From Cololabis saira (lineage: Eukaryota; Chordata; Actinopteri; Beloniformes; Belonidae), in contig NC_084587.1 in NCBI RefSeq assembly GCF_033807715.1, positions 24,178,517-24,242,516 on the forward strand: DNA of 64,000 nucleotides, in the 5' to 3' direction. The stretch's first letter is position 1, and each line of letters opens with the position of its first letter. The notes beneath the pieces are model-generated. The model searched no databases and was not told the DNA's origin. It was given only the letters and a program-made list of their open reading frames with translations. Both the position numbers and the translations under genes were made by a program. Below are positions 42,358-54,284 of this stretch, piece by piece.

Positions 42358-45300
42358 CTGTTGGGGAACGTTTTGAGAATTAATCAGCAGATACAAACAG
42401 ATATGTGAGATTCAAACAAGAAATACGGGCAAAAGACATAATACAGGGAGTGACTGGACAACCTTGGTGTGGCACAGTGGGAGTTTGCTTGGTTCGGTTT
42501 GCTCTTGAGTTTGCACGGCTGGAAACGACAGAGGGAGGAGGGTCGAAGAGCTTTTCTTCCATGTTGGCCTCTTTGACTAACGTGCAAGACGTTCCAAGCA
42601 GAACAATGCTGTTGAGCACCTTGAGAGTGATCATCCTGCCCACGAAGAAACATAAAAAATGTCAATATGGTGCATACTTTTTAATTGAAAAATAAGATAA
42701 AACATAAATCTAATTAAAAAGAAAAATGAAGGCCCAATTAAACAATAATTACCCAAGGTAAAACAGCAGCACACACATAACAGAGAGTGAACCCTGGATC
42801 TTCACTGAGCTGGTGACTACTCTGATCAGCTGAAAACAAAACAAAGGCATGATGAAATCAAACTATGTGCTGATAACATCAAAACACAAGATTTCAATAA
42901 TAACAAATTTCCTGTGAGGGATGACTGACCAGCAGAGCCAAAGGAAGAGGGATGAAGCCCATTCTTCTGGATACTGAATCACTGTAGTCTGTGTAAGCCT
43001 GTTGACACATTTAACACATCGTTATCTGAAGCGTCGACAAGTCGCATTGTTCTGCCTGCTGAACAAATGAATTACTTGCCACATTAACAATTTTAATCAC
43101 ATTTTTACATAAAAAGTGGGAGGGGATGAGAGGACAGTCATTCAGCAGCCCATATCTCCAACAATTTGATTTTTTAAATCAATGTTATGATTAAAGCAGA
43201 AACAAATTATGTGCAGCACACAGATAATCTGACAGTGACATGCTGTGCAGACTGAGACATTTTAGAGAGGTTTTCCATCATGAATTCAACCTTGTTATTT
43301 ACACTTTTAAGAAGCTGTGGATATATTTGGTGTCTGCGTTTTCTTTTTTTAAATCTATTAATTAATGGATTAATTTATTGCAGGTTGTTATAACATTTAC
43401 TATGTGGTTATAGACATTCAATCATTTGATATGAAAGAACAAAAGCAGTCACAAAATATTTTTGAGAGGGTTTCTTCAACCTTTCAACAGAGACAATAAA
43501 AATCCTTTAATTGCTAACGTTAGGTACGTTAGCAATTAAAGGATTTTTATTGTTACAGCAGCTTCAATATGGCACATATATTGTTTTTCAACGAAGAAGC
43601 AAGTTAGAATGGTTATGCATACAAGACAATATCACTTCCTTGCAACTCTATGCTCATTCATTCACTCCACCGAAACCCAAATGCTGTAACATGTAACCAG
43701 CTTGGATAGGTTTCTGGACATCTTCGGCTGCTGGTAAAGGCCATTGTAGCCAAGATGCCATGAAATTGCTCAACTGTTCAAAGATGATCTTATATCTGCA
43801 TATGAATATCCAGGGAACTCACGTTCCAGTTCAGTATCATATCCTGAATATCGTCAAAGCCAACTGATTAGTAGGCAGAGCTGATGTAAGCACAGTAAAA
43901 CAGAAACAAACTGTACTAACATTATTTAAACAAACAAAACACACACGCACACACGTACACACGCACACGCGCACACACGCACACACGCACGAAAAATACT
44001 AGGAAAAAGTCTAAAGTCTTCAGTCATGGTTTTAAACTGTCAACAGCTTTGAGCATTTACAACTCTCTCTTCTTCTTTGTGCCCATCGATTGGAAACCCC
44101 TGATCGCAAGTTAAGTGAAAATCCTACTGGGATTATTCATATACTAACCTAACACAAAGACATGAAATATTAATTTTCAACAATAAACTAACCAAGGAGA
44201 AGTTTATAGGACCATTGATGGTGTTTCAGGATCACTTACATAAAACTATAGAATATTCTAAAAGGTTCACTAATTTTAAAATACCGCTGTCCAATGTATT
44301 TTCTTTTCATTAGATTTTTGTCAGCAGCTGATATTTGAACCTCTTTCACTCACATTTTTCTGCCGACTGCTGACAAGGTCAAAGGCAAGGCTGGCTCTGT
44401 ATTCTCCATATACCTGTGGGGGATAAATTCAGAATGAAACAGCAACACTTAGCCCATGCATCGAACTATTAAACAAAAACACTGTTACAGAGGCCGTCTT
44501 CCCTGTACTGATAAATTAAGTCAATCTCAGTTTGAAGTTTTTCTGCTTGATTGCTACAACTGTTATTGACTACACTTAAGTGACGGGTGATGAGCTCAAT
44601 TAAAAGACGTAAGTGAAAATGTGCAAACAGGGATTGGCAGTAGAGCAGGAACGATTGGCAAGGGCTTGCAGACTAACAAGGTGAGAGAGGTTTGTGGGAT
44701 CAGACTTGACAGTTTAGACGGTAGATGAGATAATCCCTTCCGGTGGTTTCTGTTACATAACCTTGATTGCTTGGTTACGTAACAGGTGTAACAGCATGCA
44801 TGTAACAGAATGTAACATGGTTCTGTCCTTCTTGGACACATGAAAGGCAAGTGTGAAGCGGGGCTGAAGAACCCTGGTGCCCATGAAGGCCACAGCCCTG
44901 CATGTTTTAGATATCCACCTGCAGACACACTGGTCTTAATTATTGGCAGGGGCGGCGGGTAATGAAGGCTAGGGAAGGCTATGCCTCCCCAAATACAATG
45001 CCAGTTATTTTGCAAATATGATATAATATGTGCGCAACATTAATAAAAAGCTGCAATATTGAATGTGTGTTGTTGCTTCAGCTCCCCTAGTGACAATGCG
45101 GTGATAATTCAGCAAGGCTTTGGTTAAAAAAAAAAGAAAAGTAGCCAGTCACACGCCCCTGGTCTGCGGACCGCTCAGGTGATCAGAACCGCAATGCATT
45201 ATGTTGTTGTAAACATCCGCATTTTTGCCCGCCAATTACAAATGCACAGCCAGCAGCGCTCCTTTCAAAACACAACACAAAGCTCCAAGTCAAGACCAAG

Positions 45301-48300
45301 ATGGATATACGTTCGTTTTTTAAACCAAAAGAGAAACAGACACAAAACATTGCCGAAGCTGCTGCCAACAGCTGTGCTACCAGTGACAGTGAGTCGGAGG
45401 AGAGCGACTGCACCGCTGCACTGCCTGCAGCCACCGCGTCAGCGCGCAGTATAGGTAGGCCTACTTATTTTATGTCATGATGAGTCGATTCAATTCATCC
45501 TGGTGACTGGCGCGGTGTCGCTGTACTGCAGATATTGGTCAAATTATGCTCAAATCATTGTTACGCAACTGTTTTGGGTGAAAAAAAACTCAAAATTTTC
45601 AGGATTCCTCCCTATATATAGCTTCACCAAATATTTCAGTCACCCGCCGCCTATGATTATTGGTCATCATCAGCTTGTCATCACGGTCTATACAAGTCTT
45701 TTAATGACACAGTCACTTGTATCAGAGAGTGTTGAAGCAGGGAAACATCTAAAAAATGCAGGACACTGGTTCTCGAGGACCAGGGTTCCCCACCCTGGTG
45801 TAAAGGAACAAGACACACAATGAAATGAGAGAAAAAGGGCTGAGCTCAAAAACAATTCCTCTCGGATATTATCATGGTCACAATCGACTGTTAGGGCCTG
45901 GGTGAATGAAACAATAGGCACTTGCATGCTAACATTCTGTAATGTTTACAAAAATACATGACCCTGCAAGTCAAGCCACAACAACAATGTTTTGTCTTTG
46001 ACTCTGCCAGTTACGTAGCACCTAATTCCATCTTCTGCTAGAAGATTCAGTAGCTCCCTTATTCTCGAATCTCCATAACTTAACATCGTTGGGTTTAATG
46101 CAAGTGAAGAAAAATGTTTGGACAAAAGTGTTTCTATCCAATATATCCCATTGATGGTTTCACATATTTAAAATGATATAAAATGCTGTTAGAAATTCTG
46201 TGATGTTGCACTAGGTTCCAGAACGGCACGATGTCACTTGCGTCCACAAGCCATCCCACAGTCGGATAGAAATATTCAAAAATGAAAAACTTAGCCTTTG
46301 CCAAATTTTCAAAGACTTTTTGATATGATTATTTATAGACATGTGAAAGAGATTTCTTCAAACAATTCAAAGTAAATCTTTTGATAGTGAAAAAAAATAT
46401 TCATAAGTGGAAAATATTCAAAATAGCTTCAAACATTCCCGGGGGTGCACCTTCCAGGAAGTTCACCCCACAATCAGACCGAGCAGTGCTCAGAGAAATT
46501 GAAGTACGAACTACATCTCAGACTCTACAGACCTCAGTAAGCATTTTAACTGTTACAATTAAACGAGAAGCTGATAATGTCATATAGAAAGTAATTACAG
46601 TACTTAAACTTACTTAAATTGGACCTTCAAGCTATTGAATTATTGGGAGTTCTTTTTTACTATGCACCCACTCTTATTAGAAAAATAAAAATGAAATAAT
46701 AATAATTCTGCTATTATTGCAGTGCTATTGCTAGCTAAATAAAATCATTTGCAATGTTTCAGTACAGAAAATAACTTCATAAACTCAGAATGGGTCTTTG
46801 CTATTCAAAAAACTGTGGAAATATTTTATCCTGGATTAAGTGTGGATTAAGCCAAAACTAAATGGATTTATTTCGGATACAAGATGTTATTTTTCTTACA
46901 ATTAAATATAAGGGTACACATTATCCAGACAGCAGTTTCACTTGCTGTATTTGCAACTCCGTGAGGCAACACAATGAACATGTGCCAATTTAAAGTATTT
47001 AATAGTTAATAATGAGCTGAACCTTAACTTTCAATATAAATATTATATCACAAATCCAACTGCAATCATAATATCTGTCAGAAATCTAGCAATTAGATAT
47101 TTTTCACAAGTAGGTCAGCTGTTATTTTTTTTTTTACAGGCTGCAATTACAAGTAATATATATTAGCAGGTCACATCAGGTGTCTCAAATCTAATAATAA
47201 CTTTAAACTTGGCTGTTATCTGGGTCTTTGTAGGTAATTTCCCTCTCTGACAGTCAGTTCTGAGAGCTATATGCCGTGTGAAATCAGAAGAACAATGACA
47301 TCCAAAAGGTTTTCAGACTAGGACTGAAACTGAACGCTCCCAGAACACTATGAGAATACTATGTTGTCTGTATTTTTTGAATTGTTTTCAAGACAATGTA
47401 AATAAAGGTCATAAAGCTGCTCATGATAGGCCATTACGTATCTCGCTAAATGCATGACAACATTAAGGCACACTTCTTGTTTAAAACTAAAAGGGGAAAT
47501 AAAATTCCAAATATAATAAGAAAGTTCAAACAATATAAATCTAAATAACAAAACATATTTAAAACCATTTAATAGAAGATCAATAAATATAAAAGAAATA
47601 AAACATTGATGATGGTCATATAATTTCAACCTTTTTGTGGATAAATATCTTACTCATTTAGTGAAACTTCACAATTTAACAAAGTGAACAAACTGTGAAA
47701 ATACACATTAAGGACTCACGTCGGCACTGATGTCATTGAATTTAGTAATAAAGGCGTGCTTGACAACATCCACGGCGACCTCTGAGGTGATCACCATGAC
47801 CACATCTGGAAAGAGCACCCACAGGTGGTCTGGAAACAAGCATATCAAAGACAAACCAGCATAATTACTTCATAAAGTATTAGACTTAAAAATAATAGAG
47901 TGATTCAGAGAATGTAACTGCTTTTATCAGAATAAAACCAAATAAGGATGGAACTACACGGACTAGTGTATGTGATGTATTTGTATACAGTGTAATATGG
48001 ATTGTCTGCTTAGTCTGCTTTAGTTACCAGGGTTCCATGAAAACTGCTCCATGTTTCTCAGACAGACGATCAGCAGCAGAATGTAGTTGGTGAACCTTTC
48101 CTTTATATCTGTGGGAAACAAACAAATCAATCCAGGATTAACCTACTTTATGTTTACAGCGGCCGGTGGTTGATTCCAGATTTTTGCCTTTTACTTAAAT
48201 GCTGAGGGTTAAACTACAACATATCACTTCACCGCTTACCACTATTAGACATCTGGAAAAGGTTGTTCTTTTCAAACTTCTTGAAAACACTCCCTTTGAT

Positions 48301-51300
48301 CTCCACAAACTGCAAAAAGACACAAAAGATCATAACTCTACTCCTGCTGCAGGTTTTAATGGACGTATTAATGTCAGTGCATCACACTCACGTTGTTGGA
48401 CATCATTATGGTGAGCAGGGACTTGTTGTGGGAGTTAAAGGCTACGTTCAGTGTTGTGGCCTGAACCATTATGAGGATGGCATGAAGAACTGGATTCATT
48501 AATGCTCAGGAAAAACAATATTAGGAACACTCAAAGTAGAAAAATATTCTGCTCTATGTAAAAAATATAATGCATCTAAATAAAAATTATAAAGCCACTA
48601 TCCAAAACCTTTCCAAATTTCAGGATGACATTTGATTTTCACAAATTACCTGTGTGTCTTTAAAATAGTCATATCCAAACGAATTTAGCTTACTTCCACC
48701 AAATATACAACAACCAGTTAAGAGGCTTCAACTGTGAAAAAGGCCTTTTTGTGCAGACAAAAACTATCTGATTACACATATTTAGACACATTAAACCATA
48801 TATACCATATCAGATTAAAAAAAAGGTTGATATGCCCAGAGATAATCCTGGTTTGTTTGTATTTTTATGCATTTCTCTCTGCTATTGCCGGTCTCTTCTT
48901 CCTTCATTTTATTATTATTAAAAAAAAAAAAATTACATTTTAAGTTCATCATTTACGTTTCTTTTAAATAAGGTTAACCTAAACACATGACTGATTATTG
49001 ACATTTCTGCATAGGAACAGCAAACTAATTTGGCTTCTTAGTGTATGTTTTCCCCTCTATTCTGCTTGCAGCATTCTTCCAACTGTCACACATTTATCCC
49101 ATTGACTGAGGATACAGACATAGAGAACTGCCATGAGAAAGTGAGGAATCACGCCTATGTGCGCCCTCTTTTTTTCTTTGGGCTCAGTGGCAGTCCAGTA
49201 CAGAGCGTCCAGGATGTCTTGGCCAAATGATGAGAACAGGCGATCTGCCACCTGACAACACAATGGGAGCACGACAAATGGGCAAGGCAGCAAATGAGTG
49301 GGTGACTGAAAGCACAGTATACGCATTATGCAATTAAAAAGCTGAGAAGGACTATTTTGAAGTACCTCTAACATGTTGTAGATGATGTAGAGTTTGATGA
49401 CAGACTGCCCCCTGATGAGGTGGTACATCATAGAGTAATCCACATAGCTCATCATTGAGTAACAGAGCACCATGATGAAGCCTTTCAGCACATCACACAC
49501 TTGGGCTGGCTGGAGCAGGCGGGAGCCACTAAACCCCACACAGGTTAAAGATAAAGAAAACGTTACCAAAGCCTGATCAAATTCAGAGAGAGCTCTACTG
49601 CCCTCTAGTGGTTAAAACATGAAAACTAGGTTTTCTGTGGAGACTTTGCAGTGTGGAAAATACTCAGTATGCATGGATTTTTGTTTGGTTTGTGGCTTTC
49701 CACTCAATATTCACTCCCACTGAGAGCATTAAATTAAATTAAATTCAAATACATTGTGGGTTTTCTTCCTCTCTTAAAAATCGATAACCACAAGTTTTTT
49801 ATATCAGAAGAGATAGTGATTTTCCTTTTAAAAACAAAAAATTGAGGCTCCTGTGTCAAATTAATGTCTAAGTAATGTTTTCTTTTATAAAAATAAACAA
49901 ATAGTTTGAGCTGCTAATATAAATCATGTTTCTAATGTATGTCAATTGAGAATCACCAATTTTAACATGCTTTTTTGGACTGTGGGAGGAAACTGGAGTA
50001 CCCAGAGAGACCTAAAAGCGAGCATGTGGAGAGCATGCAAACTCCACCCAGAGAGGTCCCAGCAAAGAACTGAACTGACAAAATATACATTTTGTGAGCG
50101 AATAACTGCAACAACTAATTCTAAAATGTTATCAAATATTTCTGTATGATGTAAAAATATGAACAAAGGACATATATGTAAAAATGTATCCCTAATACCA
50201 AAGAATATGTGGTACCTGAGGCCACAACATGGCACTGTGATGAGTCGTAAAAGAGCGAGAATCACCCTGAGGGGTAAAAGGGTGAACACATAGAGAAAGG
50301 TGTCCAAGCAGAGGAAGAAGCCGAAAGTCATCAACTATAGGGAGAAAAATAAAGGGAACAACGAAATATAGTTTTATTTTTCTATTACAATCATTGAACT
50401 GGTCTAAACCAAGTCCCCTTTCTTGCTTACCTTTTCCAACTCTTTGGGAATGCGGAGGCAGGTGTACACTCTCTCTCTGCGTTCTGTATATTTGGCCTCA
50501 TTGTGTTCAAGGAAGTAGCCTCTGGTGAGCTCAGTCGTTATAAATCTGACCAGAGACAGATCTGGAGATACATGCGGATAAAGAAAGGCATTTAAATAGT
50601 GATACACCGATTGTTCGGTAACCGAAATTGTTCGGCCGAAAATGGCAAAAAAAACACTTTCGGTGTTCGGTGAAATAAGTGGGAAAAAAAACAAACAATT
50701 AATAACGTTTTACAACGTAGCGTTGTAAAATAAGGAAATAGACTGGCCGCTCCGTCCCGTAACGTTGCGCACTACATAAATCGTTGGCCAACCAAAAACT
50801 AACCCCATAATAATTTTACCTAACATTCACCAGGAGGTGGAACCAAAAGAACATAATGGTGGGAAATTTAAAGATTTTCATTTTTTTATGTTCAATAAAT
50901 ATTTTCTACCTTGTAATTTTGTAAAATATTTTTTTCTTTGAAAAGCATGCCTAAATCAAATGTATTTGATTTATGCAATGGCGAAAAAATTGGCAAAATA
51001 AATGAAAAACTGTTGAAGAACCATGTTCGGTATTGTTCGGTATTCGGCCAAGTGTTTATTATTATTTTCGGTTTCGGTTTCGGCCACAAATTTTCATTTC
51101 GGTGCATCACTACATTTAAAGATGTTGAAATGTAGACAAACATCTCTTTAAGCTTCTTTCTGCACTTGTCTTTGTCACTTGGCTAGACTAACTGAAACTT
51201 TACTTTTCTCCATGTCATAAAAAATTAATACCACAAGAGCTTTGGGTTGGGTTAGGTGTACACGTCTGGTGAAAAGGCCAGGCTCACAGCTGGGGCTCCG

Positions 51301-53108
51301 GTTCACCCCTGAGCTTTTAAGGTTTTGACATCAAAAGGATGCTGTGAGAGCCACTGAATTATATGTCAACTGCCGTTGATCCTTTTACATCTTTGTCAAA
51401 AGGATCAACTTAAATCCTTTGGCTTAAAAAAAACATACAGGCTTTAAAGGTTTCATTTAATGTTATTGATTTTCCTTCTTTTATAGCTGTCATCCACATT
51501 TAGTAAATGAAGTAAGCTTATAAAGCTGTTTGTTTACTTAACCAAAGCTAAATTGCTCTTAGACGTCCCAAAATCCCGGCTCAAAACAAAAGGTGACCGA
51601 GCCTTTGCGGTGGCTGCTTCTAAACTGTGGAATAGTTTGCCACTAAATATTATATCTGCTCAGACCCTAGAGGTTTTTAAGTCATCTTTGAAAAGGTATT
51701 TCTTTTCATTGGCTTTTGGTGTACGGTAAATAGTGGCCCACATCTGTGGTTACTGTGAGAAATGACTGTGCACTTTGTGTGTCTGTTGTTTGCTGTCTAT
51801 TTTTTATTGCTATTTTATTGCAAGGTATCTGATGTATTGAAAAGTGTATTATTTGCGGACGATACTAATCTCTTGGGAACAGGTGAGAACTTGCAGCTAC
51901 TTTTAGACGTGATCACCTCAGAAATGTACAAAATGAAAAAATGGTTTGACCAAAATAAATTATCATTAAACATAAGTAAGACCAAATTCGTGGTCTTTGG
52001 AAATTATAAATCAAATAGCCAAATTCAAATTCACATAGATGGAATACAAATAGAAAGAGTTAAAAAGATAAAATTCCTGGGTGTGATCATAGAAGAAAAA
52101 ATTAGCTGGAAGCCACACATCAAACATGTTCAAAACAAACTGTCAAAAAGTATTTCATTATTAGCAAAGGCAAAACATTTCTTGAACTATAAATCACTAG
52201 TCATCCTCTATAACTCATTGATCTTACCCTATTTAAATTACTGTTCGGAGGTTTGGGGGAACACATACAGAAGCTCACTTCACTCCTTGTGCATATTACA
52301 GAAAAGAGCTGTGAGAATAATATACAATGCAGGTTACCGGGACCACACAAATAAATTATTTTTACAATCTAAAATTAACTAAAATTTCTAGATCTAGTCA
52401 ATTACAATACAGCAGAATTAATGTTTAGAGCCAAGAATAATTTATTACCAGGGCATATACAGGGGATATTCTTTGAAAGGGAGGGAGGTTATAACCTCAG
52501 GGGCCAACTTAATTTCAAAGTTATCAATAGACGCACAACACTGAAGAGCTTCTGTATGTCTACCCATGGGGTAAAACTTTGGAACAGCCTGAGCATAGAT
52601 CTAAAACAAAGTCAAAACATATCACAATTTAAAAAAAGATATAAAGAAACTTTTTTCTCAAAATACAGTGGCGAATAAAAATGTAGATATATATAGATTT
52701 ATTTAATATGTGTAGATATATAGATTAATATTATGGAAACATGTTATATATATGTATGTATATGGACATATAGTGATATATTATACGTACAGTATCTATG
52801 TATGGGTATATCTCTGTTAATATATATGGATATATAGTTATATATAGATATGTTGATAAATGGATGTATATTCATGTTGATATATAGACTTATATTATGT
52901 TTTTTTGTGTTCTATAAGTAAGCTCATTGATTCTCTTGCTATTTGGAAAAATGAATATAAGATTTAGGGGTAGGACCTGATAAGTATATACTCGAATATG
53001 CTGGTGAATCTGCGAGGTCTGCCTTGTCTTTTGTTTGTTCGTATGTATGTGTATATGTACGTATGTGTGTATGTGTGTGTATGTGTATGTGTATATATAT
53101 ATATATAT

Positions 53109-53143
<35 letters not shown>

Positions 53144-54284
53144 ACTTTATTTTTTTTACTTTTTAATATTGTTCTTTTTTAATTTGCATATTCGAAATAA
53201 AGCTCAATAATAATTGATCACCCTAGTACATTAGTGATTTCATTGTTTCTGCACTTTGTACTGTATTTTCTTTTGGTATCGTTTCATTTTAATGTATACT
53301 GTACAGCACTTTGGTCGACCTCGGTTGTTTTTAAATGTACTATATAAATAAAATTGACATTGACATAAATTAAATTGCAGCATGGAAATGTAGAATCCAA
53401 TTTAGATTAAGGAAAAATTAAAACAGGGATGTCTATGCTTCATTGTATCAATAGGAAAGATAAGAAATATCTTAAATCATCATTACATTTCCATGTACGA
53501 GTTATGCTGGAAACTTTCTTATCTATCTAACAAACAAAATCAGATTACTGCCATTTGCTGCTACCATATCGACTTTTCCTAGATTAGTAAAAGATGTCTG
53601 ATCAGGAGAGGGAATATGCTTAACATTTATTTGAATCACACGAAAATCCGAGTGTTTTTGGTGTGATATTATTTTTAGCCCAGGTAAAGTGGCGTCTACT
53701 ATCCAGAAGTGTCTGTAGTGCGCCTGCGCAGAGAAAAGCACGTCCAGTTTGACAGAGAAGCAAACTGGCTTACAACTGTGTTGTAATACAGTCAGGAATC
53801 CCACTGCTGATTACATTCTTGTATGCGTATTACACAGTTTCGTGTTCTGGTGGTTCTTTTGGTCCAGTTTAATTTGTACCACAGAATAGTTGTGAGATAT
53901 TCCCAAATCAAAAGCCAACTCAGGAGGGCAGAGACCTGCAGAGGTTCAGCTGACTGACATGTAAACTGCGTGCTAAAGCAACGTTGCAGTGCAAGGACTG
54001 TATCAATATGCAACTGATTTGTGTAAAAATGTAAACAGTAATGTGTTGAGCCACTAGCTGGCCCTAACTAGTCCGTGTCTGTAGTGCAGACTCTCACCTG
54101 ACAGGCTGCGTTTCTGGCTCTTACTGCCTCCGTTTTTGTCGTTGAACCCCAACGTCTCAGTGAATCCGTCTCTCTCTCTGTTTTTCTCTGTTTTTGGAAC
54201 GTGTCTGTCCTTCTCTCTGCCCTCCTTCTCCTTATCTTTCTCCTCTCCCAGACCTGTCAACAGCGAGTCCGCCATCTTCACCAA
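42104..54284 (-). CDS. tapt1: tapt1, transmembrane anterior posterior transformation 1, 14 coding exons
   Basis: TAPT1 is a conserved multipass membrane protein (DUF747 family) associated with the ciliary base and, in mouse and human, with axial skeletal patterning and bone disease. Fourteen GT-AG exons give 1728 nt, 575 residues plus stop (human 567). Seen: a charged N-terminus (MVKMADSLLTGLGEEKDKEK), ELTRGYFLEHNEAKYTERRE, hydrophobic spans FGFFLCLDTFLYVFTLLPLR and onward, YSMMYHLIRGQSVIKLYIIY, VADRLFSSFGQDILDALYWT, IGVIPHFLMAVLYVFLHAIL, and the conserved C-terminus DLLEIDRFTICGNRID. Phase is consistent at all 13 junctions. Met1 at 54284 is used; MADS at 54275 is an alternative start. Several introns carry transposons. 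Confidence 0.97.
42463..42635 (-). CDS. tapt1: tapt1 coding exon 13
   Basis: Residues 434-491: MITLKVLNSIVLLGTSCTLV then KEANMEEKLFDPPPSVVSSR, leading into a variable Ser/Pro/Lys-rich linker. Donor CCAAG|GTTGTC. Confidence 0.92.
42753..42829 (-). CDS. tapt1: tapt1 coding exon 12
   Basis: Residues 409-433: LIRVVTSSVKIQGSLSVMCV then LLFYL, a membrane span. Ends in phase 2 at TTGG|GTAATT. Confidence 0.94.
42930..42998 (-). CDS. tapt1: tapt1 coding exon 11
   Basis: Residues 386-408: AYTDYSDSVSRRMGFIPLPL then ALL. Phase 0; donor GCTG|GTCAGT. Confidence 0.94.
43493..43553. repeat. perfect 27-bp inverted repeat with 7-nt loop
   Basis: Arms start ACAATAAAAATCCTTTAATT and pair without mismatch around TTAGGTA. 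It lies in tapt1 intron 10 about 500 bp from exon 11. Confidence 0.9.
43939..43992. repeat. alternating purine-pyrimidine (CA/CG) tract
   Basis: Impure (CA)n with interspersed CG and TA steps in tapt1 intron 10, the kind of sequence prone to Z-DNA. Confidence 0.7.
44354..44413 (-). CDS. tapt1: tapt1 coding exon 10
   Basis: Twenty codons, VYGEYRASLAFDLVSSRQKN, phase 0 on both sides. The intron before it (3.3 kb) contains an hAT element at 44947-45655. Donor AAAAT|GTGAGT. Confidence 0.95.
44947..45655 (+). mobile_element. hAT element with 5' transposase exon, in tapt1 intron 9
   Basis: Ends CAGGGGCGGCGGGT and ACCCGCCGCCTATG are inverted repeats, and the 8-bp duplication ATTATTGG is perfect (44939-44946 and 45656-45663). 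At 45301-45453 a frame starting MDIRSFFKPKEKQTQNIAEA looks like the first coding exon of a TTF-finger hAT transposase and ends at a donor-like TATAG|GTAGGC. The rest of the transposase is deleted. Confidence 0.85.
45664..47719. other. rest of tapt1 intron 9, unremarkable
   Basis: AT-rich, with a poly-T run near 47127-47138. No gene or repeat family recognised. Confidence 0.5.
47720..47829 (-). CDS. tapt1: tapt1 coding exon 9
   Basis: Residues 329-365: HLWVLFPDVVMVITSEVAVD then VVKHAFITKFNDISAD. Acceptor ttgtttccag, donor CCGAC|GTGAGT. Confidence 0.95.
48028..48108 (-). CDS. tapt1: tapt1 coding exon 8
   Basis: Residues 302-328: IKERFTNYILLLIVCLRNME then QFSWNP. Acceptor gtttcccacag, donor CCCTG|GTAACT. 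Confidence 0.95.
48240..48309 (-). CDS. tapt1: tapt1 coding exon 7
   Basis: Residues 279-301: FVEIKGSVFKKFEKNNLFQM then SNS. Acceptor tctttttgcag, donor TAGTG|GTAAGC. Confidence 0.95.
48392..48489 (-). CDS. tapt1: tapt1 coding exon 6
   Basis: Residues 246-278: FLHAILIMVQATTLNVAFNS then HNKSLLTIMMSNN, identical to the human segment. Acceptor atgaatccag, donor AACAAC|GTGAGT. Confidence 0.96.
49116..49251 (-). CDS. tapt1: tapt1 coding exon 5
   Basis: Residues 201-245: VADRLFSSFGQDILDALYWT, then ATEPKEKKRAHIGVIPHFLM and AVLYV. The donor TGTCT|GTATCC is weak, but it is the only one that keeps the frame and restores VFLHAIL with exon 6. Confidence 0.94.
49366..49528 (-). CDS. tapt1: tapt1 coding exon 4
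   Basis: Residues 146-200: SRLLQPAQVCDVLKGFIMVL, then CYSMMSYVDYSMMYHLIRGQ and SVIKLYIIYNMLE. Near-identical to human. Donor TAGAG|GTACTT. Confidence 0.96.
49598..49611 (-). promoter_or_regulatory. CTCF-like motif in tapt1 intron 3
   Basis: CTGCCCTCTAGTGG fits the reverse form of the CTCF core consensus at every position. Sequence match only; it could be carried by a repeat. Confidence 0.35.
49965..50060 (+). repeat. partial copy of the fish interspersed repeat of 29050-29405
   Basis: TGGACTGTGGGAGGAAACTG, GAGTACCCAGAGAG and GCATGCAAACTCCACCCAGA match the middle of that repeat. Confidence 0.6.
50216..50334 (-). CDS. tapt1: tapt1 coding exon 3
   Basis: Residues 107-145: LMTFGFFLCLDTFLYVFTLL then PLRVILALLRLITVPCCGL, the first hydrophobic region. 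Acceptor tccctatag, donor CTCAG|GTACC. Confidence 0.95.
50431..50561 (-). CDS. tapt1: tapt1 coding exon 2
   Basis: Residues 63-106: LVRFITTELTRGYFLEHNEA then KYTERRERVYTCLRIPKELE, almost identical to human. An hAT element starts only 36 bp upstream of the acceptor (tgtatctccag). Confidence 0.95.
50597..51112. mobile_element. hAT-type MITE immediately upstream of tapt1 exon 2
   Basis: Ends TAGTGATACACCGA and TTTCGGTGCATCACTA are inverted repeats. The 8-bp duplication CATTTAAA is exact (50589-50596 and 51113-51120). TTCGG/CCGAA-rich ends are typical of this fish family. It starts 36 bp from the exon 2 acceptor on its intron side. Confidence 0.85.
51540..53365 (+). mobile_element. L2-type LINE 3' end split by a second LINE
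   Basis: The left part reads LLLDVPKSRLKTKGDRAFAV, then AASKLWNSLPLNII and LEVFKSSLKRYFFSLAFGV (51544-51727), a typical LINE C-terminus. Its tail resumes at about 53225-53365 (CAGCACTTTGGTCGACCTCG, ending in ATAAATAAAATTGACATTG). The intervening segment is another LINE. Confidence 0.75.
51762..52678 (+). pseudogene. LINE reverse transcriptase fragment (jockey/CR1 group)
   Basis: The frame 51834-52379 contains SVLFADDTNLLGTGENLQLL with the catalytic FADD motif, MKKWFDQNKLSLNISKTKFV, IKFLGVIIEEKISWKPHIKH and LILPYLNYCSEVWGNTYRSS. A frameshift near 52370-52385 breaks it; the remainder (MFRAKNNLLPGHIQGIFFER ... GVKLWNSLSIDLKQ) follows in another frame to 52678. The 5' part, including the endonuclease and most RT motifs, is missing, so this is a 5'-truncated insertion. 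Confidence 0.8.
54098..54284 (-). CDS. tapt1: tapt1 coding exon 1
   Basis: Residues 1-62. Lys/Glu-rich (GEEKDKEKEGREKDRHVPKT), then GFTETLGFNDKNGGSKSQKR; human has LTETLGFYESDRRRERRRGR here. Donor TCAG|GTGAGA. ATG at 54284 is followed by an in-frame ATG at 54275. Confidence 0.9.

Noticed and set aside
44596..45015. 139-codon minus-strand open frame
   Set aside because: Crosses the boundary of the hAT element at 44947 and shows no homology or splice support.
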